Counted from the first letter of the stretch, positions 1-7,338 are shown. The stretch is 13,565 nucleotides of DNA from CAZGMC01 sp964526565 (GCA_964526565.1 CAZGMC010000108.1:1-13565); one strand, 5' to 3'. The notes: generated by a model from the letters alone, not told the origin. Numbers and translations are program-made.

Positions 1-210
1 GACTTGAAAACACCATCCTGCTGGTGGGACGGGCACCGACCATCCCGCCGGAGCCGACCTGCGTCCCGCACGGCATCAGGCGGCGGCCAGGGCCAGGCGC
101 CGCCGACGCCCTTGCCATCAAGCCGATCCTTTGTGACGGCGGGCGTTGGCCGCGGCAGCAGCCCGCCCTGTCCGCCTGGGAGGCGGCGCTTGAGGCTGGC
201 CGACGCCTGA
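1..210. other. Leftmost stretch with no recognisable gene
   Basis: Several frames stay open here, but this is expected at such high GC. None of the translations resembles a family I know, and none has a convincing ribosome binding site. It may be the edge of a gene that begins outside the window, or more of the decayed insertion sequence that becomes recognisable just to the right. I cannot tell which. Confidence 0.4.
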
Positions 211-417
211 TGCCATCCTGGCCGCAAGGTCGGGGAGGCTGCCGTATGCGCCCGCCGGGCGATCCGCGGGCAGTGGGGCATCGAAAGCCCCGATCGGGTG
301 CTCGATGTCGTCTTCAGGGAAGACCTGTCTTACCTCTGATGCGGCCACGGTGCCGGCAAGGCCGCCGGCTGGGACACCAGGGCCCTCGTCGAACTCTTCG
401 GCCCTCCGGCGCGTTAA
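211..417 (+). pseudogene. Decayed C-terminal fragment of an ISAs1-family transposase
   Basis: In frame 1, after a stop at 208-210, the translation runs GRKVGEAAVCARRAIRGQWG, then IESPDRVLDVVFREDLSYL, an in-frame TGA at 337-339, then CGHGAGKAA and a TAA at 415-417. This matches the well-conserved C-terminal signature of ISAs1 (H-repeat-associated) DDE transposases, whose typical form is RxHWGIEN-LHWVLDVxFxED followed by GHxxEN. The upstream catalytic part is not recognisable, a stop interrupts the signature, and I saw no start codon or terminal inverted repeat. It is therefore a non-functional scar. It lies about 40 bases beyond the stop of the MerR gene on the other strand. Family assignment rests on motif recall only. 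Confidence 0.6.
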
Positions 418-453
418 CCTGAGCACGTTGCCATGAGGTCTCGCCGCGGCACC

Positions 454-951
454 TCAATGCTTGTCCGACTTGAGCATCGAGCGCAGCGCCTTCAGCTCGG
501 CCAGGACGTCGGTCAGGTCGGCGCGCAGGTCCTCGGGCAGCAGTGCCGGCTTCGACTCCGACTCCAGCTCGGGCGCCTCGGGGGGCAGGGCGTCCTCGCC
601 GGCCGCCTCGGGCGCCCGGCCTGCCTTCGCCGCCGCGCCGCCTTCGGGCCGCTCGCGGAGGTCGCCGCGCACCTTGCCCTCGCGGAGCAGCTTCTGTACA
701 CCCTTGATGGTGTACCCTTCTTCGTACAGCAGCTTCTGGATGCGGCGGAGGAGGCGTACGTCCTCGGGCCGGTAATAGCGCCGACCGCCGCCGCGCTTCA
801 GCGGGCGGACCTGACTGAAGCGCGTCTCCCAGAAGCGCAGCACGTGCTGCGGCACGTCCAACTCGTCGGAGACCTCGCTGATCGTCCGATAAGCGGTGGC
901 CGCCTTGACGACGCCGCGCGAACGGGCGCCGGTATCCGCCGCATGCGCCAT
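454..951 (-). CDS. MerR-family transcriptional regulator (alphaproteobacterial ihfA-linked type)
   Basis: This 165-residue protein has an N-terminal winged-helix DNA-binding domain of the MerR type. Residues about 19-90 contain YRTISEVSDELDVPQHVLRFWETRF, reading into GGGRRYYRPEDVRLL and a dimerisation-type helix (LLYEEGYTIKGVQKLLREG). The rest, about 95-165, is a low-complexity Ala/Glu/Pro linker and a short C-terminal helix, with none of the effector-binding cysteines of metal-sensing MerR proteins. The ligand, if any, is unknown. The ATG lies two bases after the ihfA stop, so the two genes are almost certainly co-transcribed and perhaps translationally coupled. In many alphaproteobacteria a MerR gene of this kind directly follows ihfA. 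Its targets cannot be inferred. No clear terminator follows it, and a transposase scar begins about 40 bases downstream. Confidence 0.9.
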   Translation of the reverse strand: MAHAADTGARSRGVVKAATAYRTISEVSDELDVPQHVLRFWETRFSQVRPLKRGGGRRYYRPEDVRLLRRIQKLLYEEGYTIKGVQKLLREGKVRGDLRERPEGGAAAKAGRAPEAAGEDALPPEAPELESESKPALLPEDLRADLTDVLAELKALRSMLKSDKH

Positions 952-953
952 GG

Positions 954-1262
954 TCAGCTACCGACCGCCAGCGCCCCGTTGATCCGATCCTTCAGCACGT
1001 GCGACGCACGGAACACGAGCACGCGCCGCGGCAGGATGGGCACCTCCTCCCCCGTCTTCGGGTTGCGGCCGATGCGCTCGCCCTTCTCGCGCACCGAAAA
1101 GCTGCCGAACGACGAGATCTTGACCATCTCGCCCCGCTCCAGAGCGCTCGAGATCTCCTCGAGCACGGTCTCGACGAGCTCCGCCGACTCGTTGCGCGAC
1201 AGGCCCACCTCCTGGTAGACGACCTCGCTCAACTGCGCCCGGGTGACCGTCGTTTGCGACAT
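954..1262 (-). CDS. ihfA: Integration host factor subunit alpha
   Basis: This 102-residue DNA-bending protein of the HU/IHF family normally pairs with IHF-beta (not in this window). The heterodimer introduces a sharp bend in DNA for recombination, replication initiation and sigma-54 or other promoter activation. The family signature is clear at about 46-72: VKISSFGSFSVREKGERIGR, then NPKTGEEVPI. It is followed by the DNA-clamping arm region PRRVLVFRASHVLKDRIN. The wording EVPILPRRVLVFR and the NPKTGEEVPI proline loop fit IhfA better than HU or IhfB. The start is an ATG with a strong AAGGGGGC ribosome binding site. The gene sits 108 bases after fabH, has its own candidate promoter in that gap, and is followed two bases later by the MerR gene. 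Confidence 0.95.
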   Translation of the reverse strand: MSQTTVTRAQLSEVVYQEVGLSRNESAELVETVLEEISSALERGEMVKISSFGSFSVREKGERIGRNPKTGEEVPILPRRVLVFRASHVLKDRINGALAVGS

Positions 1263-1294
1263 GCCAGCCCCCTTGTGCCGGAAGCAACGGAAGA

Positions 1295-1323
1295 ACCGTA
1301 CTCCGACTGAAATATTCCGTCAA
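1295..1323 (-). promoter_or_regulatory. Candidate sigma-70-type promoter for ihfA-merR
   Basis: On the minus strand TTGACG (1318-1323) is followed by a 17-base spacer and TACGGT (1295-1300). The -35 matches the consensus at five of six positions, while the -10 is weak. The surrounding 60 bases are visibly more AT-rich than the flanking coding sequence, and transcription would start about 25 bases before the ihfA ATG. It would let ihfA and the MerR gene be expressed independently of the plsX-fabH message. This is a motif reading only. Confidence 0.45.
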
Positions 1324-1370
1324 TTCCATAGAGTTGGCGGCACAGTACCGGATTTCCAACAGGTGGCACA

Positions 1371-2351
1371 TTAAAGTCGCACGAGCGCCGAGCCCCACGA
1401 GAACCCGCCGCCCATCGCTTCCAGAAGAACGAGCTGACCTGGTCGGATACGACCGTCGGTCATTGCCTCGTCCAGTGCCAGCGGCACCGACGCGGCCGAG
1501 GTGTTGGCGTGGCGCTCCACTGTGACAATCACCCGGTCCAGCGGCAGGCCCAGCTTGCGTGCCGTGGCGTCGATGATGCGCTTGTTGGCCTGGTGCGGGA
1601 TCAGCCAGTCGACCTCGCCGGGGCGTACGCCGGTGGCAGCCAGCGCCTCCAGCGCCACCTCCGACAGGCAGGTCACGGCGTGCTTGAACACCTCGCGCCC
1701 GACCATGCGTACGTGCCCGGCGGTCTGCGTGGTCGACACGCCGCCGTCGACGTACAGCAGGTCGTGGTGGCGCCCGTCGGAATGCAGGTGGGTGGTCAGG
1801 ATGCCGGTGTCGGCCTTGGTACCGTCGCCATCGCTGGACTGCAGCACCACCGCCCCGGCGCCGTCGCCAAACAGAACGCAAGTGTTGCGGTCCTGCCAGT
1901 CCAGGATGCGCGAATAGGTCTCGGCGCCGATGACCAGCACCGTGTCTGCCTGGCCCAGCCGGATGAAGTTGTCGGCGACGGTCAGGGCGAACAGGAAGCC
2001 GGAGCACACCGCCTGGACGTCAAATGCCGCCCCGCGGGTCATGCCCAGCGCCGCCTGCACGCGCGCCGCCGTGGCCGGGAAGGTCTGATCCGGCGTGGTG
2101 GTGGCCAGCACGATCAGATCCAGGTCCGTGGCCGGGTCGACGCCGGCATCGGCCAGGGCGCGGCGGCCGGCGGTGAGCGCCAGGTCCGAGCACCTCTCGT
2201 GATCGGCGGCGATGCGGCGTTCGCGGATGCCGGTGCGCTGGATGATCCAGTCGTCGGAGGTCTCGATGCGCGCGGCCAGTTCCGCGTTGGTCACCACCCG
2301 GTCTGGCAGATAGCTGCCGTGGCCGATGATGCGCGATCGCCGCACCCTCAT
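1371..2351 (-). CDS. fabH: 3-oxoacyl-[acyl-carrier-protein] synthase III (KAS III)
   Basis: This 326-residue cytosolic condensing enzyme starts type II fatty-acid synthesis by condensing acetyl-CoA with malonyl-ACP. The full catalytic triad is present: Cys116 in AVCSGF, His253 in IPHQAN, and Asn283 in ERHANTSAAS. The N-terminal signature TSDDWIIQRTGIRERR (about 31-46) and the C-terminal glycine loop EAMGGGFSWG are typical, and the length is normal for the family. Its ATG overlaps the plsX stop by four bases (ATGA), which implies translational coupling. A GGAG lies about 10 bases upstream inside plsX. PlsX and FabH are adjacent in many bacteria, linking acyl-chain initiation to phospholipid synthesis. 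The gene ends with TAA, followed by 108 noncoding bases before ihfA. Nothing is anomalous. Confidence 0.97.
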   Translation of the reverse strand: MRVRRSRIIGHGSYLPDRVVTNAELAARIETSDDWIIQRTGIRERRIAADHERCSDLALTAGRRALADAGVDPATDLDLIVLATTTPDQTFPATAARVQAALGMTRGAAFDVQAVCSGFLFALTVADNFIRLGQADTVLVIGAETYSRILDWQDRNTCVLFGDGAGAVVLQSSDGDGTKADTGILTTHLHSDGRHHDLLYVDGGVSTTQTAGHVRMVGREVFKHAVTCLSEVALEALAATGVRPGEVDWLIPHQANKRIIDATARKLGLPLDRVIVTVERHANTSAASVPLALDEAMTDGRIRPGQLVLLEAMGGGFSWGSALVRL

Positions 2352-3424
2352 GCCGTCATCGCTCCACGGGTCGGCATGGACTCGGGCACCACCGGGCGGG
2401 CGAAACGCTGCAGCTCCAGCTTGACCTTGTCGTTGAAGCCGTGGCGGACGAGGTCAATGGCCACCGAGATGGCGTTGCTGAAGCCCTTGGCGTCGGTGCC
2501 GCCGTGGCTCTTCACGCAGATGCCGCGCAGGCCCAGGAACATGGCGCCGTTGTAATGGCGCGGGTCGGTGCGGTTGCGCAGCTTGCGGAAGGCGTTGGCG
2601 GCCAACAGGAAGCCGAGCCGGGCGAACAGCGACGAGCGGAAGGTGCGCTTCAGCCACTCCCCGTACAGCCGGGCCGTGCCCTCGGCGATCTTCAGGGCGA
2701 CATTGCCGGTAAACCCGTCGGTGACGACGACATCGACGGTACCGGCCGGCACGTCGTTGCCCTCGACGAAGCCGTGGAAGGTGCCGGGCAGTTCCATCTC
2801 GCGCAGGCGCGCCGCCGTCTCCTTCAGGGTGTCGCTGCCCTTCAGTGCCTCGGCGCCGACGTTGAGCACGCCGACGCTGGGATTGACCAGGCCCAGCACC
2901 GCCTTGCCGAAGATCGAGCCCATGATGGCGAACTGGACCAGATGCTCCGGCCGGCATTCGATGTTGGCGCCCAGGTCCAGCATCACGCTCTCGCCGCGCA
3001 GGGTCGGGAAGAACGAGGCGATGGCCGGCCGGTCGATGCCCGGCAGCGTCTTCAGGACGAACTTGGCCATGGCCATCAGCGCGCCGGTGTTGCCGGCGGA
3101 GACGACGCACTGCGCCTCGCCGTGGCTGACGGCGTCGAGGGCCAGTCGCATGCTCGACTGGCGCCCGGCGCGCAACGCCACCGACGGCCGCTGGTCATTG
3201 GTAACCACGTGGGTGGTGTGGCGGATGCTGCAGATCTCGGCCAGCCTGGGGCGGCGCTTGAGCAGCGGGCGGATGCGGTCCTCGTCGCCGACCACCAGAA
3301 ACTCGACGTCGGGATAGAGGCGGCGGGCGATATCGGCACCGGCCACGACCATGGCCGGGGCGCGGTCGCCACCCATGGCGTCGAGGGCAATGATCAGCCG
3401 GTCCGTCACGGGGCGGGGCGTCAT
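2348..3424 (-). CDS. plsX: Phosphate acyltransferase PlsX
   Basis: PlsX is a peripheral membrane-associated enzyme that converts acyl-ACP and phosphate to acyl-phosphate, the donor used by PlsY to acylate glycerol-3-phosphate. Conserved family blocks appear in order: DAMGGDRAP near the N-terminus, VSAGNTGALMAMAKF, LDLGANIEC, LNVGAEALKGS, VTDGFTGNVALK, and near the C-terminus GICVKSHGGTDAKGF. I place the start at the ATG at 3424 (358 residues). A TTG three codons upstream (3433) is also possible, but neither has a clear Shine-Dalgarno, so translation may depend on coupling to rpmF, whose stop is 33 bases upstream. The 3' end overlaps fabH by four bases. The length is ordinary for the family. 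Confidence 0.96.
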   Translation of the reverse strand: MTPRPVTDRLIIALDAMGGDRAPAMVVAGADIARRLYPDVEFLVVGDEDRIRPLLKRRPRLAEICSIRHTTHVVTNDQRPSVALRAGRQSSMRLALDAVSHGEAQCVVSAGNTGALMAMAKFVLKTLPGIDRPAIASFFPTLRGESVMLDLGANIECRPEHLVQFAIMGSIFGKAVLGLVNPSVGVLNVGAEALKGSDTLKETAARLREMELPGTFHGFVEGNDVPAGTVDVVVTDGFTGNVALKIAEGTARLYGEWLKRTFRSSLFARLGFLLAANAFRKLRNRTDPRHYNGAMFLGLRGICVKSHGGTDAKGFSNAISVAIDLVRHGFNDKVKLELQRFARPVVPESMPTRGAMTA

Positions 3425-3457
3425 GATGGCCAATGAACGTTACGAGTGACGCGAGGC

Positions 3458-3643
3458 CTATGCCTCGGCGGCCGGCGTGACGACCTCCCGGTCACGGTAA
3501 TAACCGCAGGAGGCGCAAATGTGATGCGGGCGCTTCAACTCGCCGCAGTTCGGGCACTCCAGGTAGGCGCTCGGCGCCAGGGCGTGGTGCGAACGGCGCA
3601 TGTTGCGGCGCGACTTCGAGGTCTTTCTTTTTGGGACTGCCAT
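3458..3643 (-). CDS. rpmF: 50S ribosomal protein L32
   Basis: This 61-residue basic protein of the large ribosomal subunit begins MAVPKRKTSKSRRNMRRSHH, the hallmark L32 N-terminus. It contains an intact zinc-ribbon with Cys30, Cys33, Cys43 and Cys46 (CPNCGELKRPHHICASCG). This is therefore the zinc-binding (C+) form rather than the cysteine-free paralogue some bacteria make under zinc limitation. A GGAAAG ribosome binding site precedes the ATG. It sits between the DUF177 gene (93 bases upstream) and plsX (33 bases downstream), the standard DUF177-rpmF-plsX arrangement that ties ribosome and membrane-lipid genes together. Confidence 0.97.
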   Translation of the reverse strand: MAVPKRKTSKSRRNMRRSHHALAPSAYLECPNCGELKRPHHICASCGYYRDREVVTPAAEA

Positions 3644-3736
3644 GATTCACTTTCCACGATGTTCAAGACGACCGTCTCAGGGCCGCCCCGGCAGCCCCGA
3701 TTGGTTAGAGCAAAAGCCCAGGCGGAGCAAGGGCGA

Positions 3737-4297
3737 TCAACCGCCGTCGCGGCTCTTTGCCAGCGAGGCGAGTGCGGCGAACGGACCCGCTGGCGCGTCC
3801 TCTTGCCGTGCGTCCGCATCCTGATACTCGAAGTGCACGCCGGGCGCACGGGGATGCGGGTCCAGCGCCAGCGACAGATATTGCGCGGTCAGTTCGCCGA
3901 TGTCCAATACGCTTCCTTCCAGCGGTTCGGGCGGCTCCTCCTCGTCCGGCGCAAGGACCACTTCGGCCGGCGGCGCGGCGTGCGGGCCGGTCTCGAAGCG
4001 GGTCGCGAAGGTGTCCTCGACGCGGGTGGCGAAGGGCTCCAGCGTGACCACACAGGTCTGCGTCACATCGGCCGACAGCGTGCCGGTCACCGTGATGACC
4101 CGGCCGCCGGCGCGGCCGTCGAGGTGCACGGTCGCCTCCAGCCGGTCCAGCGCCGGCAGGCCGAAGCGCTGCGCCAGAGCGGCCCGTTCGTCCGCATCAG
4201 CGGCGATGACCTCGACCAGCGCGCCGGGCGTCCCGCTCTCGTCGAGGCGGTCCAGCGGCACGCGGCGGCTGAATTCGGGGACGCTGGCGACCGGCAT
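3737..4297 (-). CDS. DUF177 / YceD family protein
   Basis: This 186-residue acidic cytosolic protein belongs to the DUF177 (YceD) family, which is linked in E. coli and plants to 23S rRNA accumulation or processing. I recognise it from position and from family features: a mid-protein GTLSADVTQTCVVTLEPFA block (about 73-91), an acidic stretch around 115-125 (APDEEEPPEPLEG), and the C-terminal DIGELTAQYLSLALDPHPR motif. The start at 4297 is chosen because GAGGGAGA precedes it at good distance. A longer reading frame upstream would overlap the preceding gene and lacks family similarity. Immediate proximity to rpmF is the usual context. There is no signal peptide or membrane segment. The biochemical role is not settled for the family. 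Confidence 0.9.
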   Translation of the reverse strand: MPVASVPEFSRRVPLDRLDESGTPGALVEVIAADADERAALAQRFGLPALDRLEATVHLDGRAGGRVITVTGTLSADVTQTCVVTLEPFATRVEDTFATRFETGPHAAPPAEVVLAPDEEEPPEPLEGSVLDIGELTAQYLSLALDPHPRAPGVHFEYQDADARQEDAPAGPFAALASLAKSRDGG

Positions 4298-4340
4298 CGC
4301 GATTCTCCCTCGGCCTGGTGGGCCGGACGGCGGGTGGCGG

Positions 4341-4880
4341 TCAGGCCGCCGGCGGCGGACCGAACGCGACGGTACCCGACAGCAGCTCCTCCACCGGACG
4401 GTCGGCCAGCGCCACCGCCTCGCGGCGCACATAGGCGGCCATCCGGGCCAGGTGCTGCGGCGTTGCCTCGACCGTGCCGTAGAGATTGCGGCGCAAGGCC
4501 TCGGTCAGCACGGCGTCGTCGGCCGCGGCAAGGCCGTGCTCATAGGCCACCACACGGCCATAGAAGCTGCGCGCCATGTGCTTGACCTTCTTGCTGACGC
4601 TCAGGTCGCCGACGCCCATCTCGCGCAGGCTCACGTCCATGTCGGCAAACATGTAGTCGAACAGGGCCTGGGAAAAGGCGGCGACGCGTTCCCCCTCCAT
4701 ATTCAGGCGGCGCAGCACCAGAAAGGCGTGGAGCGCGATCATGTCGAACCGCCCGTCGACCGAATCGGGGACGCCGCAATTGCGATAGAAGCCTTCGCGC
4801 CGCGCCTGCCCGACCAGGGCGAGGTACAGGTTTGCCACGGCCCGCTCCTGGCGGGGGCGTCCGAACAGCCGTGCGATCAC
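4341..4880 (-). CDS. Ubiquinol-cytochrome c chaperone (CBP3-like)
   Basis: This 179-residue protein of the ubiquinol-cytochrome c chaperone family is the bacterial counterpart of mitochondrial Cbp3/UQCC1, which assists assembly of cytochrome b into the bc1 complex. Supporting text includes NLYLALVGQARREGFYRNCGVPD near the N-terminus, RFDMIALHAFLVLRRL, a central SQALFDYMFADMDVSLREMGVGDLSV segment, and KVKHMARSFYGRVVAY. The last two are the characteristic conserved part. It is soluble, with no signal peptide. The start is GTG at 4880 and its ribosome binding site is weak, so a different start a few codons away cannot be excluded. It lies 43 bases upstream of the DUF177 gene and divergent to bamE, the context I associate with this family in alphaproteobacteria. 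It is the likely first gene of the cluster. Confidence 0.88.
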   Translation of the reverse strand: MIARLFGRPRQERAVANLYLALVGQARREGFYRNCGVPDSVDGRFDMIALHAFLVLRRLNMEGERVAAFSQALFDYMFADMDVSLREMGVGDLSVSKKVKHMARSFYGRVVAYEHGLAAADDAVLTEALRRNLYGTVEATPQHLARMAAYVRREAVALADRPVEELLSGTVAFGPPPAA

Positions 4881-4902
4881 GGTTCGTGCACCAATGCCGA
4901 CG

Positions 4903-4932
4903 TTGACAGGGCCGGAACCACCGGCCTAAGCA
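4903..4932 (+). promoter_or_regulatory. Candidate promoter for bamE
   Basis: A perfect TTGACA (4903-4908) is followed after 18 bases by TAAGCA (4927-4932), a poor -10. It lies in the 129-base divergent gap between the CBP3-like gene and bamE, and would give a leader of about 70 bases. The perfect -35 is the main support. Confidence 0.35.
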
Positions 4933-5009
4933 ATGGGCAGTCAGATGGTGTCGCGGCGGCGCCCGGTCAATCGGCGGACCGCGGCGCATGGGCCGTGGAG
5001 GAGCGGAGC

Positions 5010-5450
5010 ATGCGGGCAGTCGGCGTGGTGTGCGCAATGATCGTCGTCGGTGCGGCACTGACCGCGTGCAGCCCGCAGGTGGCAACGCGCGGGCACCTGG
5101 TGGAAGACCGGCGGCTGGAGCAGATCCAGGTCGGTCAGTCCACGGCCAACGACGTCCTGGCGGTGCTCGGCTCGCCCAGCACGGTGGCGCCGTTCGACGA
5201 CCGCGTCTGGTACTATATCGGCCAGCGCACCGAGCGGACCGCGTTCTTCCGGCCAGAGGTCATCGAGCGCCGTGTGATCAAGATCGTCTTCGACGACTCC
5301 GGGATGATTCGTGAAATGGACGAGCTGGGCGTCGATGACGGCATGAGCGTCGAACTCGTCGAGCGGGAGACGCCGACGCTGGGCCGCCGCATGGGCTTCC
5401 TGGAGCAGATGGTCGGCAATATCGGCCGCTTCAATCCGAGCGACGAATAG
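5010..5450 (+). CDS. bamE: BamE/SmpA (OmlA) family outer-membrane assembly lipoprotein
   Basis: This 146-residue lipoprotein has a signal peptide of about 19 residues ending in the lipobox LTAC, so Cys20 would be acylated after signal peptidase II cleavage. The mature domain carries the SmpA/OmlA pattern: a HLVEDRRLEQIQVGQSTANDVLAVLGSPS segment, in which VGxSTxxDVxxxLGxPS is diagnostic, then WYYIGQRTERTAFFRPEV and VIKIVFDDSGMIREM. BamE is an accessory of the BAM complex that folds beta-barrel proteins into the outer membrane. The start is supported by GGAGGAG eight bases upstream. It is the only plus-strand intact gene here, divergent from the CBP3-like gene and convergent with the PPK2 gene. 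The C-terminal tail after about residue 115 is typical of alphaproteobacterial members. Confidence 0.92.
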   Translation: MRAVGVVCAMIVVGAALTACSPQVATRGHLVEDRRLEQIQVGQSTANDVLAVLGSPSTVAPFDDRVWYYIGQRTERTAFFRPEVIERRVIKIVFDDSGMIREMDELGVDDGMSVELVERETPTLGRRMGFLEQMVGNIGRFNPSDE

Positions 5451-5467
5451 GCCCGCGGCGGCGCCCA

Positions 5468-5666
5468 ACCGTCATGCTGCCCTGACCGTCATGCTGCCCT
5501 GACCGTCATGCTGCCNNNNNNNNNNNNNNNNNNNNNNNNNNNNNNNNNNNNNNNNNNNNNNNNNNNNNNNNNNNNNNNNNNNNNNNNNNNNNNNNNNNNN
5601 NNNNNNNNNNNNNNNACCGTCATGCTGCCCTGACCGTCATGCTGCCCTGACCGTCATGCTGCCTTG
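5468..5666. repeat. 17-bp tandem repeat overlapping the PPK2 stop codon, interrupted by a gap
   Basis: The unit is ACCGTCATGCTGCCCTG, period 17. On the left, copies start at 5468 and 5485, with a third, partial copy starting at 5502 that runs into the N run. On the right, copies start at 5616, 5633 and 5650. The last copy has one change (TTG for CTG) and is part of the PPK2 gene: its TCA at 5654-5656 is the TGA stop codon on the minus strand. The array therefore looks like expansion of the gene's own 3' end. The other copies lie beyond the stop, between the converging ends of bamE and the PPK2 gene. True copy number is unknown because of the gap. Confidence 0.97.
5516..5615. other. Assembly gap (100 N)
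   Basis: Exactly 100 undetermined bases interrupt the 17-bp tandem array, with the same unit on both sides. A round 100 is a conventional placeholder, so the true length is unknown. The simplest reading is that the array was too long or too uniform for the reads to span. Confidence 0.98.
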
Positions 5667-7282
5667 TCGTGACGGGCCAGGGCGGTCTCCAGTCGCTCGC
5701 ACAGGGTCGACATGACCTTGATCCGGGCGAAGCGCTTGTCGTCGGCCTCGACCAGGATCCACGGCGCAAAGCGCGTGCTGGTGCGCTGGACCATGTCGTT
5801 GACGGCCGCCTCGTAGTCGTCCCATTTCTCGCGATTGCGCCAGTCCTCCTCGGTCAGCTTCCACCGCTTGTACGGTGTCGCCTCGCGGCTCTTGAAGCGG
5901 CGCAACTGCTCGTCCGGCGTGATGTGCATCCAGTACTTGCAGACGACGATGCCGTGGTCGGTCAGGTCCTGCTCGAAGTCGTTGATCTCGCCGTAGGCGC
6001 GGCTCCATTCCTCCTGGGCGGCGAAGCCTTCGACACGCTCGACCAGCACCCGGCCGTACCAGGAGCGGTCGAAGATGGTGACGCGGCCGGCCCGCTGCAG
6101 GTGGCGCCAGAATCGCCACAGGTAGTGGTGGTCGCGTTCCTCGTCGGTGGGTGCGGCAATTGGCATAACCTGGTAGTCGCGCGCGTCCATGGCTCGCACC
6201 AGGCGGCGGATGGTGCCGCCCTTGCCGGCAGCGTCCCAGCCTTCAAAGACCATCACTGTCGAGATGCCGCGGTCCTTGGCGCCGCGGTACAGCCCGTTGA
6301 GGCGCGCGGTCTCCCTGCGAATGTTCTTTTCGTACTGCTTCTTGGGCAACGCCTGGCTCATGTCGAGGACCTGCAGGACCGACGGCTGAGGCGGCGGCTG
6401 CGGGCGTTCCTCGGCGGCGGCGGCGGTGGGCATGGGAACGATGTTGTCCCCGGCAGCGACCGCCTCGACTGCGGCGCCGAGCGGATTGAGCAGATTGGGC
6501 GGCCTGGCGCCTTTGCCGTTGCCGCCGGCACGGCGCTGCCTGAGCTCAGCCATGGCCCGGCGGCGCAGCTCCTCGCGCTCAAGGTGGCGCAGGGCGGCGT
6601 CGCGGAATGCCGTGAACACGGTCAGCTCACGGTAGTTCCCGTCCTCGCCCTCGACGATGTGCCAGGGGGCACTGGCGGTGCTGGTCTTGATGATGGTGCG
6701 TTCGGCGGCGGCGGTGAACTTGTCGTACATCCGCCAGTGCTCCCAGTCCAGGCTGGTCACCCGCCAGCTCTGGTGCGGGTCGGTTTCCCACTTGCGATAG
6801 AGCCGCTTTTGCGCATCGCGGCTGAGGTGCAGCCAGAACTTGACGATCAGCGCGCCGTCGGCAGCCAGGCACTGCTCGAAGCGGCTGATGCGGTCGAGCC
6901 GGGAGTCGAACATCGGCTCGTCAATGTTGCCGTAGACGGCGTCGAGCACCGGGCGCGAATACCACGAACGCAGGAACAGGCCGATCTTGCCGCGGCCGGG
7001 CAGGTCGCGCCAGTAACGCCAGAACTCCGGGCGCTCGCGCTCCTCGTCGGACGGCGGGCCGTAGGCGCGGCTGACGATCCAGCGCGGGTCCATCCACTCA
7101 TTGAACCGGTTGATGGTTTCGCCCTTGCCGGCCCCGTCGACGCCGCCGAACACGACGATCGCCGGGAAGTTGGAGTTGCGGATCTGCTGCTGCAGCTCCA
7201 GCAGCTCAATGCGCAGCGGCGGCGCCAGCTGCTCGTACTCGTCCTTGCTGACCTTGCGGCCGATCTCGGCGGTTCTGAACAT
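5654..7282 (-). CDS. pap: Two-domain PPK2-type polyphosphate:AMP phosphotransferase
   Basis: This 542-residue protein has two tandem PPK2 domains, the layout of class II PPK2 enzymes, which use polyphosphate to phosphorylate AMP to ADP. Domain 1 (about 20-230) has Walker A FGGVDGAGKGETINRF at 45-60 and an RSWYSR motif at 105-110. A proline- and alanine-rich linker spans about 250-305. Domain 2 (about 310-540) has EGWDAAGKGGTIRR at 347-360, PTDEERDHHYLWRFW and the Walker B-like DRSWYGR at 405-411. Domain 2 keeps every expected motif. Domain 1 has Leu104 where domain 2 has the Asp of DRSWY, so domain 2 is probably the catalytic half. The start at 7282 has GAGGG about eight bases upstream. The reading frame stays open far upstream, but that stretch is repeat sequence without family similarity. 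The stop codon lies in a 17-bp tandem array. The nucleotide preference is inferred from architecture. Confidence 0.9.
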   Translation of the reverse strand: MFRTAEIGRKVSKDEYEQLAPPLRIELLELQQQIRNSNFPAIVVFGGVDGAGKGETINRFNEWMDPRWIVSRAYGPPSDEERERPEFWRYWRDLPGRGKIGLFLRSWYSRPVLDAVYGNIDEPMFDSRLDRISRFEQCLAADGALIVKFWLHLSRDAQKRLYRKWETDPHQSWRVTSLDWEHWRMYDKFTAAAERTIIKTSTASAPWHIVEGEDGNYRELTVFTAFRDAALRHLEREELRRRAMAELRQRRAGGNGKGARPPNLLNPLGAAVEAVAAGDNIVPMPTAAAAEERPQPPPQPSVLQVLDMSQALPKKQYEKNIRRETARLNGLYRGAKDRGISTVMVFEGWDAAGKGGTIRRLVRAMDARDYQVMPIAAPTDEERDHHYLWRFWRHLQRAGRVTIFDRSWYGRVLVERVEGFAAQEEWSRAYGEINDFEQDLTDHGIVVCKYWMHITPDEQLRRFKSREATPYKRWKLTEEDWRNREKWDDYEAAVNDMVQRTSTRFAPWILVEADDKRFARIKVMSTLCERLETALARHDKAA

Positions 7283-7338
7283 GGGCGGACCCTCGACCGT
7301 GGAGCGGTCGTGCCGCTCCCGCCACCTCCGCCCGCCGC

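Noticed and set aside
1..453. A tRNA gene at the end of the ihfA-merR cluster
   Set aside because: I looked on both strands for a T-loop consensus and an acceptor pairing and found neither. Only the transposase scar is recognisable.
432..453. Possible terminator just after the MerR gene
   Set aside because: GAGGT and ACCTC can pair, but the stem is only five bases with a long loop and no T tract follows.
2441..3436. Long plus-strand open frame opposite plsX
   Set aside because: This is a shadow frame caused by high GC. The minus-strand product is an unmistakable PlsX, and the opposing translation is low-complexity with no known family.
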